64,000 nucleotides of DNA from Bryobacterales bacterium (GCA_028819215.1 JAPPMG010000007.1:1-64000), one strand, 5' to 3'; counted from the stretch's first letter, positions 8,821-16,493 are shown. Numbers and translations: made by a program. Notes: a model not told the origin generated them from the sequence alone.

Positions 8821-9663
8821 ATGCCCGGACTCGACCTGTTCAGCCATCCGCTCTCCGGCCAGCCGTACGGTAGCGCGCTGGAACTATGCCTAGTTCTCGT
8901 GGTGCTGGCTTGGGTCGCGACGCTCGTCACCGGCGACTGTTGTGAGTGGATGGACCGCCTGTGGTCCCTGTGCCCGCCGGTGTACTGCCTGTTGGTCGCC
9001 GTCGAGGTTGGATTCGACGTGGCGCGCGTCAACCTCATGACGGCACTGGTGATCCTCTGGGGCGCGAGGCTCACCTACAACTTCGCCCGCAAGGGCGGTT
9101 TCCGGAAAGGCGGCGCGGACTACCGCTGGGGCGTCGTGAAGGCGAGAATCGGCCCGACGAAGTTCCTGTGGCTGAACATCGCCTTCGTCGCGCCGGGCCA
9201 GTTGCTGCTCATGTGGCTGTTCACCTCGCCTGTGCATCAGGCGTGGGTTTGGCGGGACCAGCCTCTCGGCTGGCTCGATGGGTTTTCCGCAGTGCTCTTC
9301 CTGGTGTGTTTCGCCGGTGAGTTGATCGGCGACGAGCAAATGTGGAAGTTCCAGCAGGAGAAGAGGCGCAGGATCGCAGCCGGCGAAGAAGTCGTGCAGC
9401 CATTCATCGTCACGGGCCTGTTTCGTTACGCACGCCATCCGTCGTATCTGTGCGAAATCGGGATGTGGTTCGCCTTCTGTCTCTTTGCCGTGTCGGCGTC
9501 AAGCGACTGGTTCCACTGGACCGGGCTCGGCGTGGTTCTGCTTGCTGCGCAGTTCATCGGCGTGATCCGCATGACGGAGGAGATATCCGCGGGGAAGTAC
9601 CCGACCTATGCCGAGTACCGCGCGCGGACGCCAATAGTGCCTCTGCCGGGGCTGCGCAGGTAG
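8821..9663 (+). CDS. DUF1295 / steroid 5-alpha-reductase-like membrane protein
   Basis: This 280-residue integral membrane protein has about six or seven spans and the DUF1295 pattern. That includes an early LTYNFARKGGFRKGGADYRWG segment, the C-terminal TGLFRYARHPSYLCEIGMW, and a final E-x-K-Y-x-x-Y-x-x-Y-R motif (SAGKYPTYAEYRART). The family belongs to the superfamily that includes 3-oxo-5-alpha-steroid 4-dehydrogenases and isoprenylcysteine methyltransferases, and its C-terminal RHPxY box resembles that of the sterol reductases. It probably reduces or modifies a lipid or sterol using NADPH. The context supports a steroid-related role. The start ATG has no obvious ribosome site. The exact reaction is unknown. 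Confidence 0.8.
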   Translation: MPGLDLFSHPLSGQPYGSALELCLVLVVLAWVATLVTGDCCEWMDRLWSLCPPVYCLLVAVEVGFDVARVNLMTALVILWGARLTYNFARKGGFRKGGADYRWGVVKARIGPTKFLWLNIAFVAPGQLLLMWLFTSPVHQAWVWRDQPLGWLDGFSAVLFLVCFAGELIGDEQMWKFQQEKRRRIAAGEEVVQPFIVTGLFRYARHPSYLCEIGMWFAFCLFAVSASSDWFHWTGLGVVLLAAQFIGVIRMTEEISAGKYPTYAEYRARTPIVPLPGLRR

Positions 9664-9868
9664 GGCTCGCCGCCTCTGGAGCCGGCGTACCGAGCGCATT
9701 GCTAGCTGTCCAATATCGTTTCGAGCCTTGAACGGCAGGTTTCGTCTTGGCCGGGCTGGCGCAGCGTTGGGGCCCGCAGGGAGGCGTTGGGGACATCTCA
9801 ATGACACAGCGCGGTTAGACGGGTGCGGTGCGGAGAGTCCGCGCTAGGCTATCCGCTAGGAATAAGAG

Positions 9869-10600
9869 ATGCCCGAAAATCGCCTTCATCGAGCGCCGTT
9901 CGAACCAAGCGCGCACCAGCCGGGCCTGACAATCCCGACGGCACTGATCGCGGCGCTGGTTGTCACGATTCTGGCCCTTCTCGGCATCGGTACGCGCTAC
10001 TACGCCGACGGGGACCTAAACGCCATCTATTGCCTTCTCAGCCTGTTCTTCTCGGCCAACCTGCTGATCTGCTATTGGGAGGTGTGTCTGTTTCTCCGAC
10101 CAGACCATGTCGAAATGCGAACTAGGTATTGGCGCGAGAGGAGCAGTATCACGGGCCGGACACCGGCTAGGGAGTTCCTCCTCGCAAGGGTCCCCTTGAC
10201 CCGGATACTGTCGCCGACTCTATGGGCTGATGTCTGGGCGGCCTACTCCCACTACGACGGATCCTATGCGGACCGCCGGACGTTCGGATACAACGCGGAT
10301 ATCGCCAACGGCATGGTGACGCCAGTTCCAACACTCATCCTGTACGCGGCCTACACGTTCGAGCTCCTGCCTGCCGTCCTTGCGGGAATTCTCGGGGTCA
10401 TGCTGTTCTGGCAATGGACGTACGTGACCTCGGTCTACTGGGCCAGCTTCTTCGTGGCCAACCGGCATGCCCGAATCAGCCGACGCGAGGTCTACACCTA
10501 TATCTGTGCGATCAATTCTCCCTGGGTGCTGTGCGCACTCCTTGGGTTGTACGTCTCCGTTCGCCTGATTCTTGACGGCAACTACAGCGTTCTGGGTTAG
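9869..10600 (+). CDS. Putative EBP/EXPERA-like membrane protein (possible sterol delta8-delta7 isomerase)
   Basis: A 243-residue protein with about five membrane spans. I compared it from memory with human EBP (emopamil-binding protein, sterol delta8-delta7 isomerase). A charged glutamate sits in a membrane span (CYWEV, E71), as EBP has E80. A Y-x3-D-x2-Y stretch (residues 126-133) precedes an FxxNxD span, matching EBP's YAKGDSRY and the following catalytic span. The last span has N216-x2-W219, as EBP has N193-x2-W196. EBP's second catalytic glutamate (E122) appears replaced by N142 or D144, and H76 is not kept. The call is therefore tentative, but the location inside a sterol-type cluster makes it plausible. 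AGGA lies 8 nt before the ATG. Otherwise it would be an unknown membrane protein. Confidence 0.5.
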   Translation: MPENRLHRAPFEPSAHQPGLTIPTALIAALVVTILALLGIGTRYYADGDLNAIYCLLSLFFSANLLICYWEVCLFLRPDHVEMRTRYWRERSSITGRTPAREFLLARVPLTRILSPTLWADVWAAYSHYDGSYADRRTFGYNADIANGMVTPVPTLILYAAYTFELLPAVLAGILGVMLFWQWTYVTSVYWASFFVANRHARISRREVYTYICAINSPWVLCALLGLYVSVRLILDGNYSVLG

Positions 10601-10755
10601 ACAGCCACGCCAAACTCCGCCAGACACCTGAGAAGATCCTGGGACGGTTCGCCGATTGCTACAAGGTGAAAGCAGGGACATAGCCGCATCGAAACTGCTC
10701 TGGGAGCAATCGGACGGATGGGTCGAGACTCTCCCAAAGACCGGCGGTCAGGACG

Positions 10756-11241
10756 ATGAACAGATTTGAAGTAGATACTCCACGCATACGGATCGAAGCA
10801 CCGATCGGCTTCGTCTGGGAGATCCTCACAGACGTTGAGAAATACGGCGAGTGGAATCGGTTCACGCCGCAGGCCCGGACGGATTTCACAATCGGTTCGC
10901 CTGCGCATCTGCTGGTCAGGATGGGGAAGGCAAAGATGCAGATTACCGAAACCGTCTGCGCATTCGAATACCCCCGCCTCATCGCTTGGCGAAAGACATT
11001 CGGGGCACGCTGGCTCTTGCACGCGGTGCGAGAGCAACACCTAGAGACTGTGAGCGAGACGACGTGTCAGTACCACAACACGGACCGATTGACGGGTATG
11101 CTCGCGCCGCTGGTGTTTCTATGCTTCGGCGGCTATATGCGTCGCGGATTCACCGATGTGGGCGACGGATTGAGGCGTTACTCGGAAGCGAAATTCACAA
11201 CAACGAGACCGGGCGCGGACCTGGGCAGTTTGCCGTCCTGA
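10756..11241 (+). CDS. SRPBCC/START-like lipid-binding protein
   Basis: 161 residues with the helix-grip (Bet v1/START) pattern. There is an opening strand (IRIEAPIGFVWEILTDVEKYGEWNRF), the central beta sheet with a W-[RK]-x-T turn, and a long C-terminal helix (GGYMRRGFTDVGDGLRRYSE). These small soluble proteins bind hydrophobic ligands such as lipids, sterols or polyketides, and some are cyclases. It ends the steroid-type group, 155 bp after the EBP-like gene, so a carrier role for the cluster's substrate is a reasonable guess. AGGA precedes the ATG at good spacing. Ligand and catalysis are unknown. Confidence 0.75.
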   Translation: MNRFEVDTPRIRIEAPIGFVWEILTDVEKYGEWNRFTPQARTDFTIGSPAHLLVRMGKAKMQITETVCAFEYPRLIAWRKTFGARWLLHAVREQHLETVSETTCQYHNTDRLTGMLAPLVFLCFGGYMRRGFTDVGDGLRRYSEAKFTTTRPGADLGSLPS

Positions 11242-11403
11242 TCCTCGTTCCGGCAATACCCCGCGGTCAAGCCACGTTCTCCGTTCAGCCGTTGGGCTCC
11301 GCCTCTCTAGGCAGATCGCTCTGTGGATCAGTAGGGGAGTTACATCCAATAGTGACGAAGTCGGCCCGGCAACCGACTACTCGTTCTTGACCCATCTCAG
11401 AGA

Positions 11404-11477
11404 GCGGCCCAACCAGGATTCGAATCTGCCACGTTCCACTGTGACGCCGTTGCTCCAGCCATCTGAGCTACGGGGCT
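11404..11477 (-). pseudogene. Degenerate tRNA-like sequence
   Basis: On the minus strand a perfect D-arm sequence (GTAGCTCAGATGGCTGGAGCA) and a T loop (ATTCGAATC) are spaced as in a tRNA, flanked by GC-rich segments that pair only partly (GCAGCCC with GGGCCGC, one mismatch, with two extra bases before the D arm). The bases in anticodon-loop position (GTCACAG) would read CAC (Val), but the anticodon stem does not pair and the first T-stem pair is A-C. No CCA is encoded. It looks like a decayed tRNA carried on the island rather than a working gene. Confidence 0.45.
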
Positions 11478-11587
11478 GCCCTCAATTTCGTCAGATGCAG
11501 GCGGAATCGTATCGTTGGCGCATAAACGTCGAGAACTCTCACGCCTATGTCCTAGCCGTGTTTGATCGCTAGCCGAGGGAGTAAGAG

Positions 11588-11749
11588 TTGAAGACCGTTA
11601 GTGCTGAAGAGGCGTTCGATTTCTATTTCGACCAGATCGCACCGGGAGCAGGTATCTACGCCTTGTCCAGGGTTCAGGCGAACTGCGGACAGGAACTGCC
11701 GTGGAAGCTAGGTCACGAGTGGCTTGAAGAGGCTGGAAAGCTCGGATAG
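11588..11749 (+). CDS. Possible small protein (53 aa, TTG start)
   Basis: A TTG preceded by GAGGGAGTAAGAG (strong ribosome site, ~8 nt spacing) opens a 53-codon frame ending TAG. The peptide begins LKTVSAEEAFDFYFDQ and ends HEWLEEAGKLG; it is acidic, with no membrane span. I do not recognise it. It could be a truncated gene. The surrounding 11242-11904 otherwise holds only the tRNA remnant. Confidence 0.35.
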   Translation: MKTVSAEEAFDFYFDQIAPGAGIYALSRVQANCGQELPWKLGHEWLEEAGKLG

Positions 11750-11904
11750 CGCATCACGCGGAATCATGCGTGTTCTTGCTGTCTGCATCTAGAAGCAAGA
11801 AATGCTCTCACGGCACAACCATCCTCCCGCCATAATCGCCGTAGTGTCCGTGCGGTCGCGTTCCGCTCACTCGCGCGGCGGCCCATGCGGGCTAGAATAC
11901 TAGC

Positions 11905-12159
11905 ATGCCTCAGAAGCAACAGGTCGAATTTCAGGGGATTCGGCGCAACGCCATCCGCGTAGAGGTCGAGGAGACCACGGAAAGATGGTGCAGTGCCAAG
12001 CTTAGCGACGGTTCAATCATCAAACTGAAAGCCATCATCACCGATGTCGGTCGGCTCGAGAATACGTTTGACAATAACGGAGACCCCGTTTACGTCGTCA
12101 AGTCTTCGAACGTCTTGGCTGTCGAAGCAAACGAGGACCTGCGGCAGAAGGTCCACTGA
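11905..12159 (+). CDS. Small conserved-looking hypothetical protein (84 aa)
   Basis: This 84-residue, soluble, charged protein is rich in short beta-strand-like segments (IRVEVEETTERWCSAKLSD, then IIKLKAIITDVGRLE, then YVVKSSNVLAVEA), suggesting a small SH3-like barrel. I do not recognise a family. The ATG is 6 nt after TAGAAT (11893-11898) with no Shine-Dalgarno, so the transcript may be leaderless. It lies 8 bp ahead of the next gene and probably forms an operon with it and the DUF7689-like gene. Codon use and GC are lower than in flanking chromosomal genes, in keeping with the island. Confidence 0.6.
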   Translation: MPQKQQVEFQGIRRNAIRVEVEETTERWCSAKLSDGSIIKLKAIITDVGRLENTFDNNGDPVYVVKSSNVLAVEANEDLRQKVH

Positions 12160-12167
12160 GGTCAAAG

Positions 12168-12665
12168 ATGGAGACATTGCAGCATTCCACGATCAATTTG
12201 GTGCAGGGAGTGCCGTACATTCCCGGAAGCGTCCTTACCACGTTGGTTTCCTATCAGGATTCCGAGAAGGAGTCCGTCCCGATCTTTTCAGAGTCGCCCG
12301 ACTCCGTTATAGGACGTTCCAACGACTTGCCGGTCTCTACGGGAAATTCCGCTAGCTGGCAGGACATGTCTCAGGAACAAGTGGTCGGCATCAAGTTTCG
12401 GACGCTGACTGAGCAATGGCGGGAACAGCGCGGTTTCAGTTCTTCTCAGAGCGAGATCGAGGCATGCCCTGCGTACCACGCCCTGCTGGCGATGGGGGAT
12501 TCCGTGATTCCCTTGATTATGGAGGAACTTGAAAAGGGAGCCAAGGATCACTGGTTCCGAATATTGGAACTGGTGTCCTCAGAGCAGCCCGTCCGATACG
12601 AGGATCGCGGGCACTATGCGAAAATGAGAACGGCTTGGCTCGATTGGTGGAAAACGCGCTCTTAG
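12168..12665 (+). CDS. Hypothetical protein (165 aa), middle gene of a three-gene group
   Basis: The N-terminal ~70 residues are polar and low in predicted structure (an address-label-like SYQDSEKESVPIFSESPDS stretch). The C-terminal half has the compact pattern HALLAMGDSVIPLIMEELEKG, then HWFRILELVS, then MRTAWLDWW, which resembles a short HEAT-like helical module. I recall this C-terminal pattern as recurrent beside DUF7689-type proteins, which matches the next gene. The ATG follows GTCAAAG, a weak ribosome site, 8 nt after the previous stop. The 3' end overlaps the next frame by 31 bp. Function is unknown. Confidence 0.6.
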   Translation: METLQHSTINLVQGVPYIPGSVLTTLVSYQDSEKESVPIFSESPDSVIGRSNDLPVSTGNSASWQDMSQEQVVGIKFRTLTEQWREQRGFSSSQSEIEACPAYHALLAMGDSVIPLIMEELEKGAKDHWFRILELVSSEQPVRYEDRGHYAKMRTAWLDWWKTRS

Positions 12666-13150
12666 GCATCCCAAGATTCAGAGCAGCCTTCCCAAAACTT
12701 TCAACGAGTAACTTCGAGGTTACGAGTCCGGAGGACATAGCCTACAATTGCATCGCTTGGGCTGCCGAAGATGATTCCCGTAAATGGTGGCCCATAGATG
12801 GGTCGATGTCCCATTACTGGCCAGACGGGGTTAGGTACTCCGAAGACCCGGAGGCATTTATAGAAGCGTACGCCACAATCGGGTATTCGCGGTGCCAGAA
12901 CGGAGATCTAGAGCCTCACCTAGAGAAGGTAGCGCTGTACGGTAAGGAGGATCTTCTTGGGCGTATGAAGATCAAGCATGCCGCCCGTCAGCAACCGTCC
13001 GGTAGATGGACCAGCAAACTCGGTGACTTCCAAGATATTGCGCATTCCATACCGGACGATGTAGGAGGTGGGGACTACGGCGAAGTGGTTTGCTACCTCT
13101 CACGTCTGAGGCAGGGAATGTCAGATAAACCGTGTAAGCAGCAGGGATGA
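12635..13150 (+). CDS. DUF7689-like protein (171 aa)
   Basis: The sequence has a series of tight motifs: FPKLSTSNFEVTSPED, YNCIAWAA, WWP...YWP, a GYSRC...LE...KVALYG stretch, HAARQQPSGRWTSKLG and DIAHSIPDDV..GDYGEV. This string of His, Cys, Trp and Asp-rich boxes is the pattern I associate with DUF7689. The conserved C/H/D residues would fit an enzyme, possibly a cysteine hydrolase or toxin-type domain, but none has been shown. The ATG used overlaps the previous gene; a start some 8-10 codons later is possible. No immunity or antitoxin gene can be identified with confidence among its neighbours. Confidence 0.65.
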   Translation: MARLVENALLGIPRFRAAFPKLSTSNFEVTSPEDIAYNCIAWAAEDDSRKWWPIDGSMSHYWPDGVRYSEDPEAFIEAYATIGYSRCQNGDLEPHLEKVALYGKEDLLGRMKIKHAARQQPSGRWTSKLGDFQDIAHSIPDDVGGGDYGEVVCYLSRLRQGMSDKPCKQQG

Positions 13151-13343
13151 CAACGAGCACACTCCGCACATCGTTGTGTTCTCTCGATCGGATGCTCGCG
13201 GAGCCACCGTCTAGATCCAGCAGCCCGTCGACCTCCCAGAGGGCAAGGCCGTGTTCAACTCCTTCGATGAGATCATCCGCATCGCGAGACGCGAGCTTGC
13301 AGACCACTTGGAGCAAGCCGCCTCACAGCTACGCTCTCGCTGA
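13146..13343 (+). pseudogene. Remnant of a small gene with an internal stop
   Basis: One frame reads DNEHTPHIVVFSRSDARGATV, then TAG (13212-13214), then IQQPVDLPEGKAVFNSFDE followed by a helical tail (IIRIARRELADHLEQAA) to a TGA at 13341. The protein-like composition on both sides of the stop suggests an inactivated gene rather than chance. It has no clear start and I do not recognise the family. It lies just inside the right end of the island. The remaining ~100 bp to the repeat show nothing. Confidence 0.3.
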
Positions 13344-13451
13344 ATGTTGGGCTATCGCCACTCTTGCAAATAGTTCCCTTTGTTATGGTCTTTAGGTGAA
13401 ATATGGTGCGATCGTACGGGATGCGGGCGGACGGTGAGAGTCAGCTCCGAT

Positions 13452-13467
13452 TGGGGACGCCAGTTTC
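13452..13467 (+). repeat. Right direct repeat (att-like)
   Basis: TGGGGACGCCAGTTTC matches the tRNA-Glu 3' end (4728-4743) at 15 of 16 positions in the same orientation. The bases ahead (CCGAT) also resemble the tRNA (CCGC). No other part of a tRNA is present here, as expected for the distal att site of a tRNA-integrated element. Confidence 0.6.
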
Positions 13468-13543
13468 CGTCGCTGCCACAGGTTCGCCCAAGCCGCGGAC
13501 GCTTCGCTAGGCTCTCCCGGCCTTCATCAGCCAGTATTCGGCC

Positions 13544-14929
13544 GTGCTGCCCATCCTAGCTGCCTATTGCCTCGCGCTCCTGCTGGTGGGAGCGTTTGCA
13601 TCCCGTTCCGTCCGCCGGGCGGAGGATTTCTTCGTAGCCGGGCGAAGCCTGCCGCCGACACTAATCTTCTCGACGTTTCTCGCAGCCAACCTCGGGGCCG
13701 GAAGCACCGTCGGCGCAGCCGAGTTCGGTTACACGTCCGGTCTGCCCGCGTGGTGGTGGGTGGGATCGGCCGGCATAGGCTCCGTGGTGCTGGCCTTCCT
13801 GGTAGGACCGCGCCTACATCGGGTCGCCAAGGCGCGCGGCTTGTACACCGTCGGTGACTATCTGGAGCTTCGCTACGGCCGGACCACCCGCCTCGTGGTC
13901 GCCGCGATCCTACTGGTGGGAGCGCCCGCGATCCTGGCCGGGCAGATCATCGCGGCAGGCTTGGTGCTGCAAGCCGCTGTCGGATTGCCAAAGAGTCTCG
14001 GCACGGCGCTCGCCGGCACTCTCGCGACCGCGTACTTTGCCATGGGCGGGCTGCGCTCGGCGTCATGGGTGAACTCGCTGCAGGTAGCGGTCAAGGCTGT
14101 CGGATTCTTGGTCGCGGTGCCGTGGATGATCGCTGCCAGCGGCGGCTGGACGGAGGTGGCGGCCGCCGCCGCTGACGACACCGCGCTGTCGCTTGGCGGG
14201 GCGGGCTTCGGAGACACGGCCCAACTCGTGCTGCTGCTGGCCCCGGCCTTCGTGGTCTCGCCGGGCCTGGTGCAAAAGCTCTTCGGGGCAAGGGACGAAC
14301 ATGCGGTCCGGGTCGGCGTGGGGCTGCAGGCGGCGGCCCTGCTCGCCTATGCCGTCCTGCCTGTCCTGCTTGGCATGGCGGCCCGCGTGCATTTCCCGGA
14401 GCTGGCCGACCCGGACAGCGCCTTGGTCAAGCTCTTCACCGAGGTCGCGCCGCTGTGGCTGGGAGCCCTGATGCTGGCCGCGATCCTGTCCGCCGAGGTC
14501 AGCTCGGCCGATGCGGTCTTGTTCATGATCGCCACGTCGCTGTCCCGCGACGTGTTGGAGCCGCTCTCTCGCGGCAAGCTCAGCGACCGGGAGCGGCTGG
14601 CGCTGGCTAGGCGCTCCGCATTGGGCGCGGGCGCGCTGAGCATCCTGCTTGCCAACTGGTTCCAATCGATCCTCTCGGCGCTCAGCTTCTTCTACAGCCT
14701 GCTCACGCTGACACTGTTCGTGCCGCTCGTCGCGGGCTTGTTCTGGAGGCGGCCGGGTCAATCCGTCGCGCTTGCCGCCATCGCCGCTTCGCTCGGGGCT
14801 GCCGGCCTTGCGATGCTCGCCGGCGGTGCGGCCGAGGGCTGGCTACCACCGATTCCGGTCGGCATTCTGGCAGGAGCCGTGGTGTACATTGCGCGTGCGG
14901 CGATTGGCCGCCGGGCCAGTGCGCCATGA
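13544..14929 (+). CDS. Sodium:solute symporter (SSS family)
   Basis: 461 residues with about thirteen membrane spans. The first spans carry the SSS pattern (RRAEDFFVAGRSL after the first helix, then NLGAGSTVGAAEFGY with the unwound sodium-site helix, and GLYTVGDYLELRYG). A later SAEVSSADAVLFMIATSLSRDVL segment matches the family's TM8 sodium-site and following region. It imports a small solute with Na+ in the inner membrane; the substrate (sugar, amino acid, carboxylate or nucleoside) cannot be told. The start is GTG without a strong ribosome site. It is the first gene past the island's right repeat and stands alone. Confidence 0.88.
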   Translation: MLPILAAYCLALLLVGAFASRSVRRAEDFFVAGRSLPPTLIFSTFLAANLGAGSTVGAAEFGYTSGLPAWWWVGSAGIGSVVLAFLVGPRLHRVAKARGLYTVGDYLELRYGRTTRLVVAAILLVGAPAILAGQIIAAGLVLQAAVGLPKSLGTALAGTLATAYFAMGGLRSASWVNSLQVAVKAVGFLVAVPWMIAASGGWTEVAAAAADDTALSLGGAGFGDTAQLVLLLAPAFVVSPGLVQKLFGARDEHAVRVGVGLQAAALLAYAVLPVLLGMAARVHFPELADPDSALVKLFTEVAPLWLGALMLAAILSAEVSSADAVLFMIATSLSRDVLEPLSRGKLSDRERLALARRSALGAGALSILLANWFQSILSALSFFYSLLTLTLFVPLVAGLFWRRPGQSVALAAIAASLGAAGLAMLAGGAAEGWLPPIPVGILAGAVVYIARAAIGRRASAP

Positions 14930-15118
14930 ATGCGCTCAACTCGCCAAGAGCACATGCGGTGTGGCTAGGGCCACGATCCGGCACTCGCGCTCGGAGTAGG
15001 TCATCCAGCGACCAAGAGGTTTGGCTGCCGAGGTCTCGCTCGTCCCTAGTCATAGGTCGCGCCTCCTTGTTTCGGTCCGAGAGCTACTTGCGTAGCGAGA
15101 GGGGCGGATCAGGGGGAA

Positions 15119-15928
15119 TCACGCTGTCAGTTTCGCTGCGGTTGGACAAATGTCGTGCATAATGCACTGGCCGCAATCCGGTTGTCTAGGCCTGCACCAC
15201 TTCCGACCGATCTCGAACGCTGGAAGATCCAATAGCCCAGGAAACTTCGGGTTGAGGTCTCGAGCACGATATTGGATCAATTCGTTTGGCGCTCTTTCGG
15301 GGATCAGATCCAGCCTGTGGAGAACGCGGCGGACGTGACGATCAGGAGAAACGTCTATAGAGAAATAGTCGCTGACCGGTTTCTTGAATCCGCGGACGAG
15401 GATGTTTGCGGCCATGGTTGCGATCTTTGGTCCGATCCCTTCAAATTCAAGGAATCTGTAGACAAGCCCTGCGCTGGAGGGGCAGTCGGCCCAGATCCTC
15501 TCCGTTCTTCCTTCGTACTTCTCTGCTATTCGTCGCAAAGCCGCGTGGATGTGACGGCTCATCTCTTTGTGCAGCCAATGGAGTGAGGGCGGGCCCTCCA
15601 TGTGGCGCTGAATTTCGTCTTCGGACAACTCAAGGAGCTTCGAGAAGAGAAACGTGGGCTCTCCGGGGCTTCCTATTTTCTGAGACAGACGGTACGGGAT
15701 GAGCCAAGCTCGGTCTGCATCAATTTGGCGGTCTGTGATGCAGGCGATGACAAAAGCGTGTGGGTGGTGCTCTAGATCGTTTACGAGGCTCTTGGCTTCT
15801 TGGTGTTGGACCTGATTCAGGTCCGGTGGCTTCTTGAACGAGATCGGCAAAGCCTTGGCCGGGCCTTCGAAGACGTTCTTGCCACGCTCGACAAGTCGCT
15901 CGAGAATTCTTTGCTCGTCAACTCCCAT
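15119..15928 (-). CDS. Endonuclease III-like HhH-GPD DNA glycosylase with [4Fe-4S] site
   Basis: 269 residues. A helix-hairpin-helix (FEGIGPKIATMAANIL, ~173-188) is followed by the catalytic-type Asp in SIDVSPDRHVRRVL (~203). The C-terminus has the iron-sulfur loop C-x6-C-x2-C-x5-C (WCRPRQPDCGQCIMHDICP). This is the core of Nth/MutY-type base-excision glycosylases. The usual lysine of bifunctional Nth (in the HhH hairpin) is replaced by K in GPKIA, so lyase activity is possible but not assured. The N-terminal ~100 residues are unlike Nth or MutY and resemble the less-studied 'iron-sulfur cluster loop' proteins. It stands alone on the minus strand. The lesion it acts on is unknown. Confidence 0.8.
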   Translation of the reverse strand: MGVDEQRILERLVERGKNVFEGPAKALPISFKKPPDLNQVQHQEAKSLVNDLEHHPHAFVIACITDRQIDADRAWLIPYRLSQKIGSPGEPTFLFSKLLELSEDEIQRHMEGPPSLHWLHKEMSRHIHAALRRIAEKYEGRTERIWADCPSSAGLVYRFLEFEGIGPKIATMAANILVRGFKKPVSDYFSIDVSPDRHVRRVLHRLDLIPERAPNELIQYRARDLNPKFPGLLDLPAFEIGRKWCRPRQPDCGQCIMHDICPTAAKLTA

Positions 15929-16473
15929 TCGATCAGTCTAGATGAGGGGCAGACACCTGCAGAAAGCTACGCCGTGCGCGGGATAGTTCCACAATGGCTT
16001 GCCGGAAGCGGTCCGAGGTTGGCATCGAATCCCGGTTTTCTGCGGTCCGATCTGTCGAGGTCCCGACTAGACGCGACCGAGATCCTGAAGGGCAGCGCGA
16101 AGAACGCGAGCGAACCGGGAGATAGCGGGCAAGGCCTCCAGAGGCCGCTTTCCGGAAAACACCGACGATTCAGTGCACGAGGCGCGCACCGCAACGAGAA
16201 CGTGGGAATTCGAGCGGGCAACGCGAGGGATGCTCCGAAATGGCGTTCCTAGACAGACGGAAATTCAACGTTCTGACTGGCGGGTCGATGTCCAGATTGC
16301 CTCTCTCGGCGGTCTGACTACACATCGGTGACGCACAGGTTACGGCCAAATCCTTGACGTGGTCTGCCCCGCGCTTCGGGGTCTGTGATCACAGCGTGTC
16401 GCAGTCAGCACGTGCGCGCGCCCGCCACGGAGCTAGCTCAACTGAACCGCGAATATGTTGGGCGAACTAAGCC
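15929..16473. other. Intergenic stretch without recognised genes
   Basis: About 545 bp between two divergently placed genes. Open frames here (for example one running through 15800-16252) have no protein-like features or credible start. No RNA or repeat was recognised. Confidence 0.5.
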
Positions 16474-16479
16474 TATAAT
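16474..16479 (+). promoter_or_regulatory. TATAAT -10 box ahead of the second symporter
   Basis: A perfect TATAAT ends 14 nt before the ATG at 16494, and no good -35 element is seen at the usual distance. The predicted transcript leader would be only about 7 nt. Confidence 0.4.
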
Positions 16480-16493
16480 GAACGGCTCGCCTC

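Larger units (their letters stand above)
4739..13467. mobile_element. Probable genomic island integrated at tRNA-Glu
   Basis: About 8.7 kb is bounded by the tRNA-Glu 3' end and a 16-nt near-perfect copy of it at 13452. Inside are ada, the sterol-type gene set, a degenerate tRNA, several small unknown genes and a gene remnant. The 11.5-13.4 kb part is visibly lower in GC than the flanks. Outside are an adaptor gene and a symporter gene, typical chromosomal content. No integrase or transposase is recognisable, so the element is either decayed or was mobilised by an integrase encoded elsewhere. The boundaries rest on the repeat alone. Confidence 0.55.

Noticed and set aside
11387..11572. Short frame across the degenerate tRNA
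   Set aside because: It covers the tRNA-like sequence and has no ribosome site.
15800..16252. 150-codon plus-strand frame next to the glycosylase
   Set aside because: Overlaps the glycosylase start and shows no protein-like pattern.
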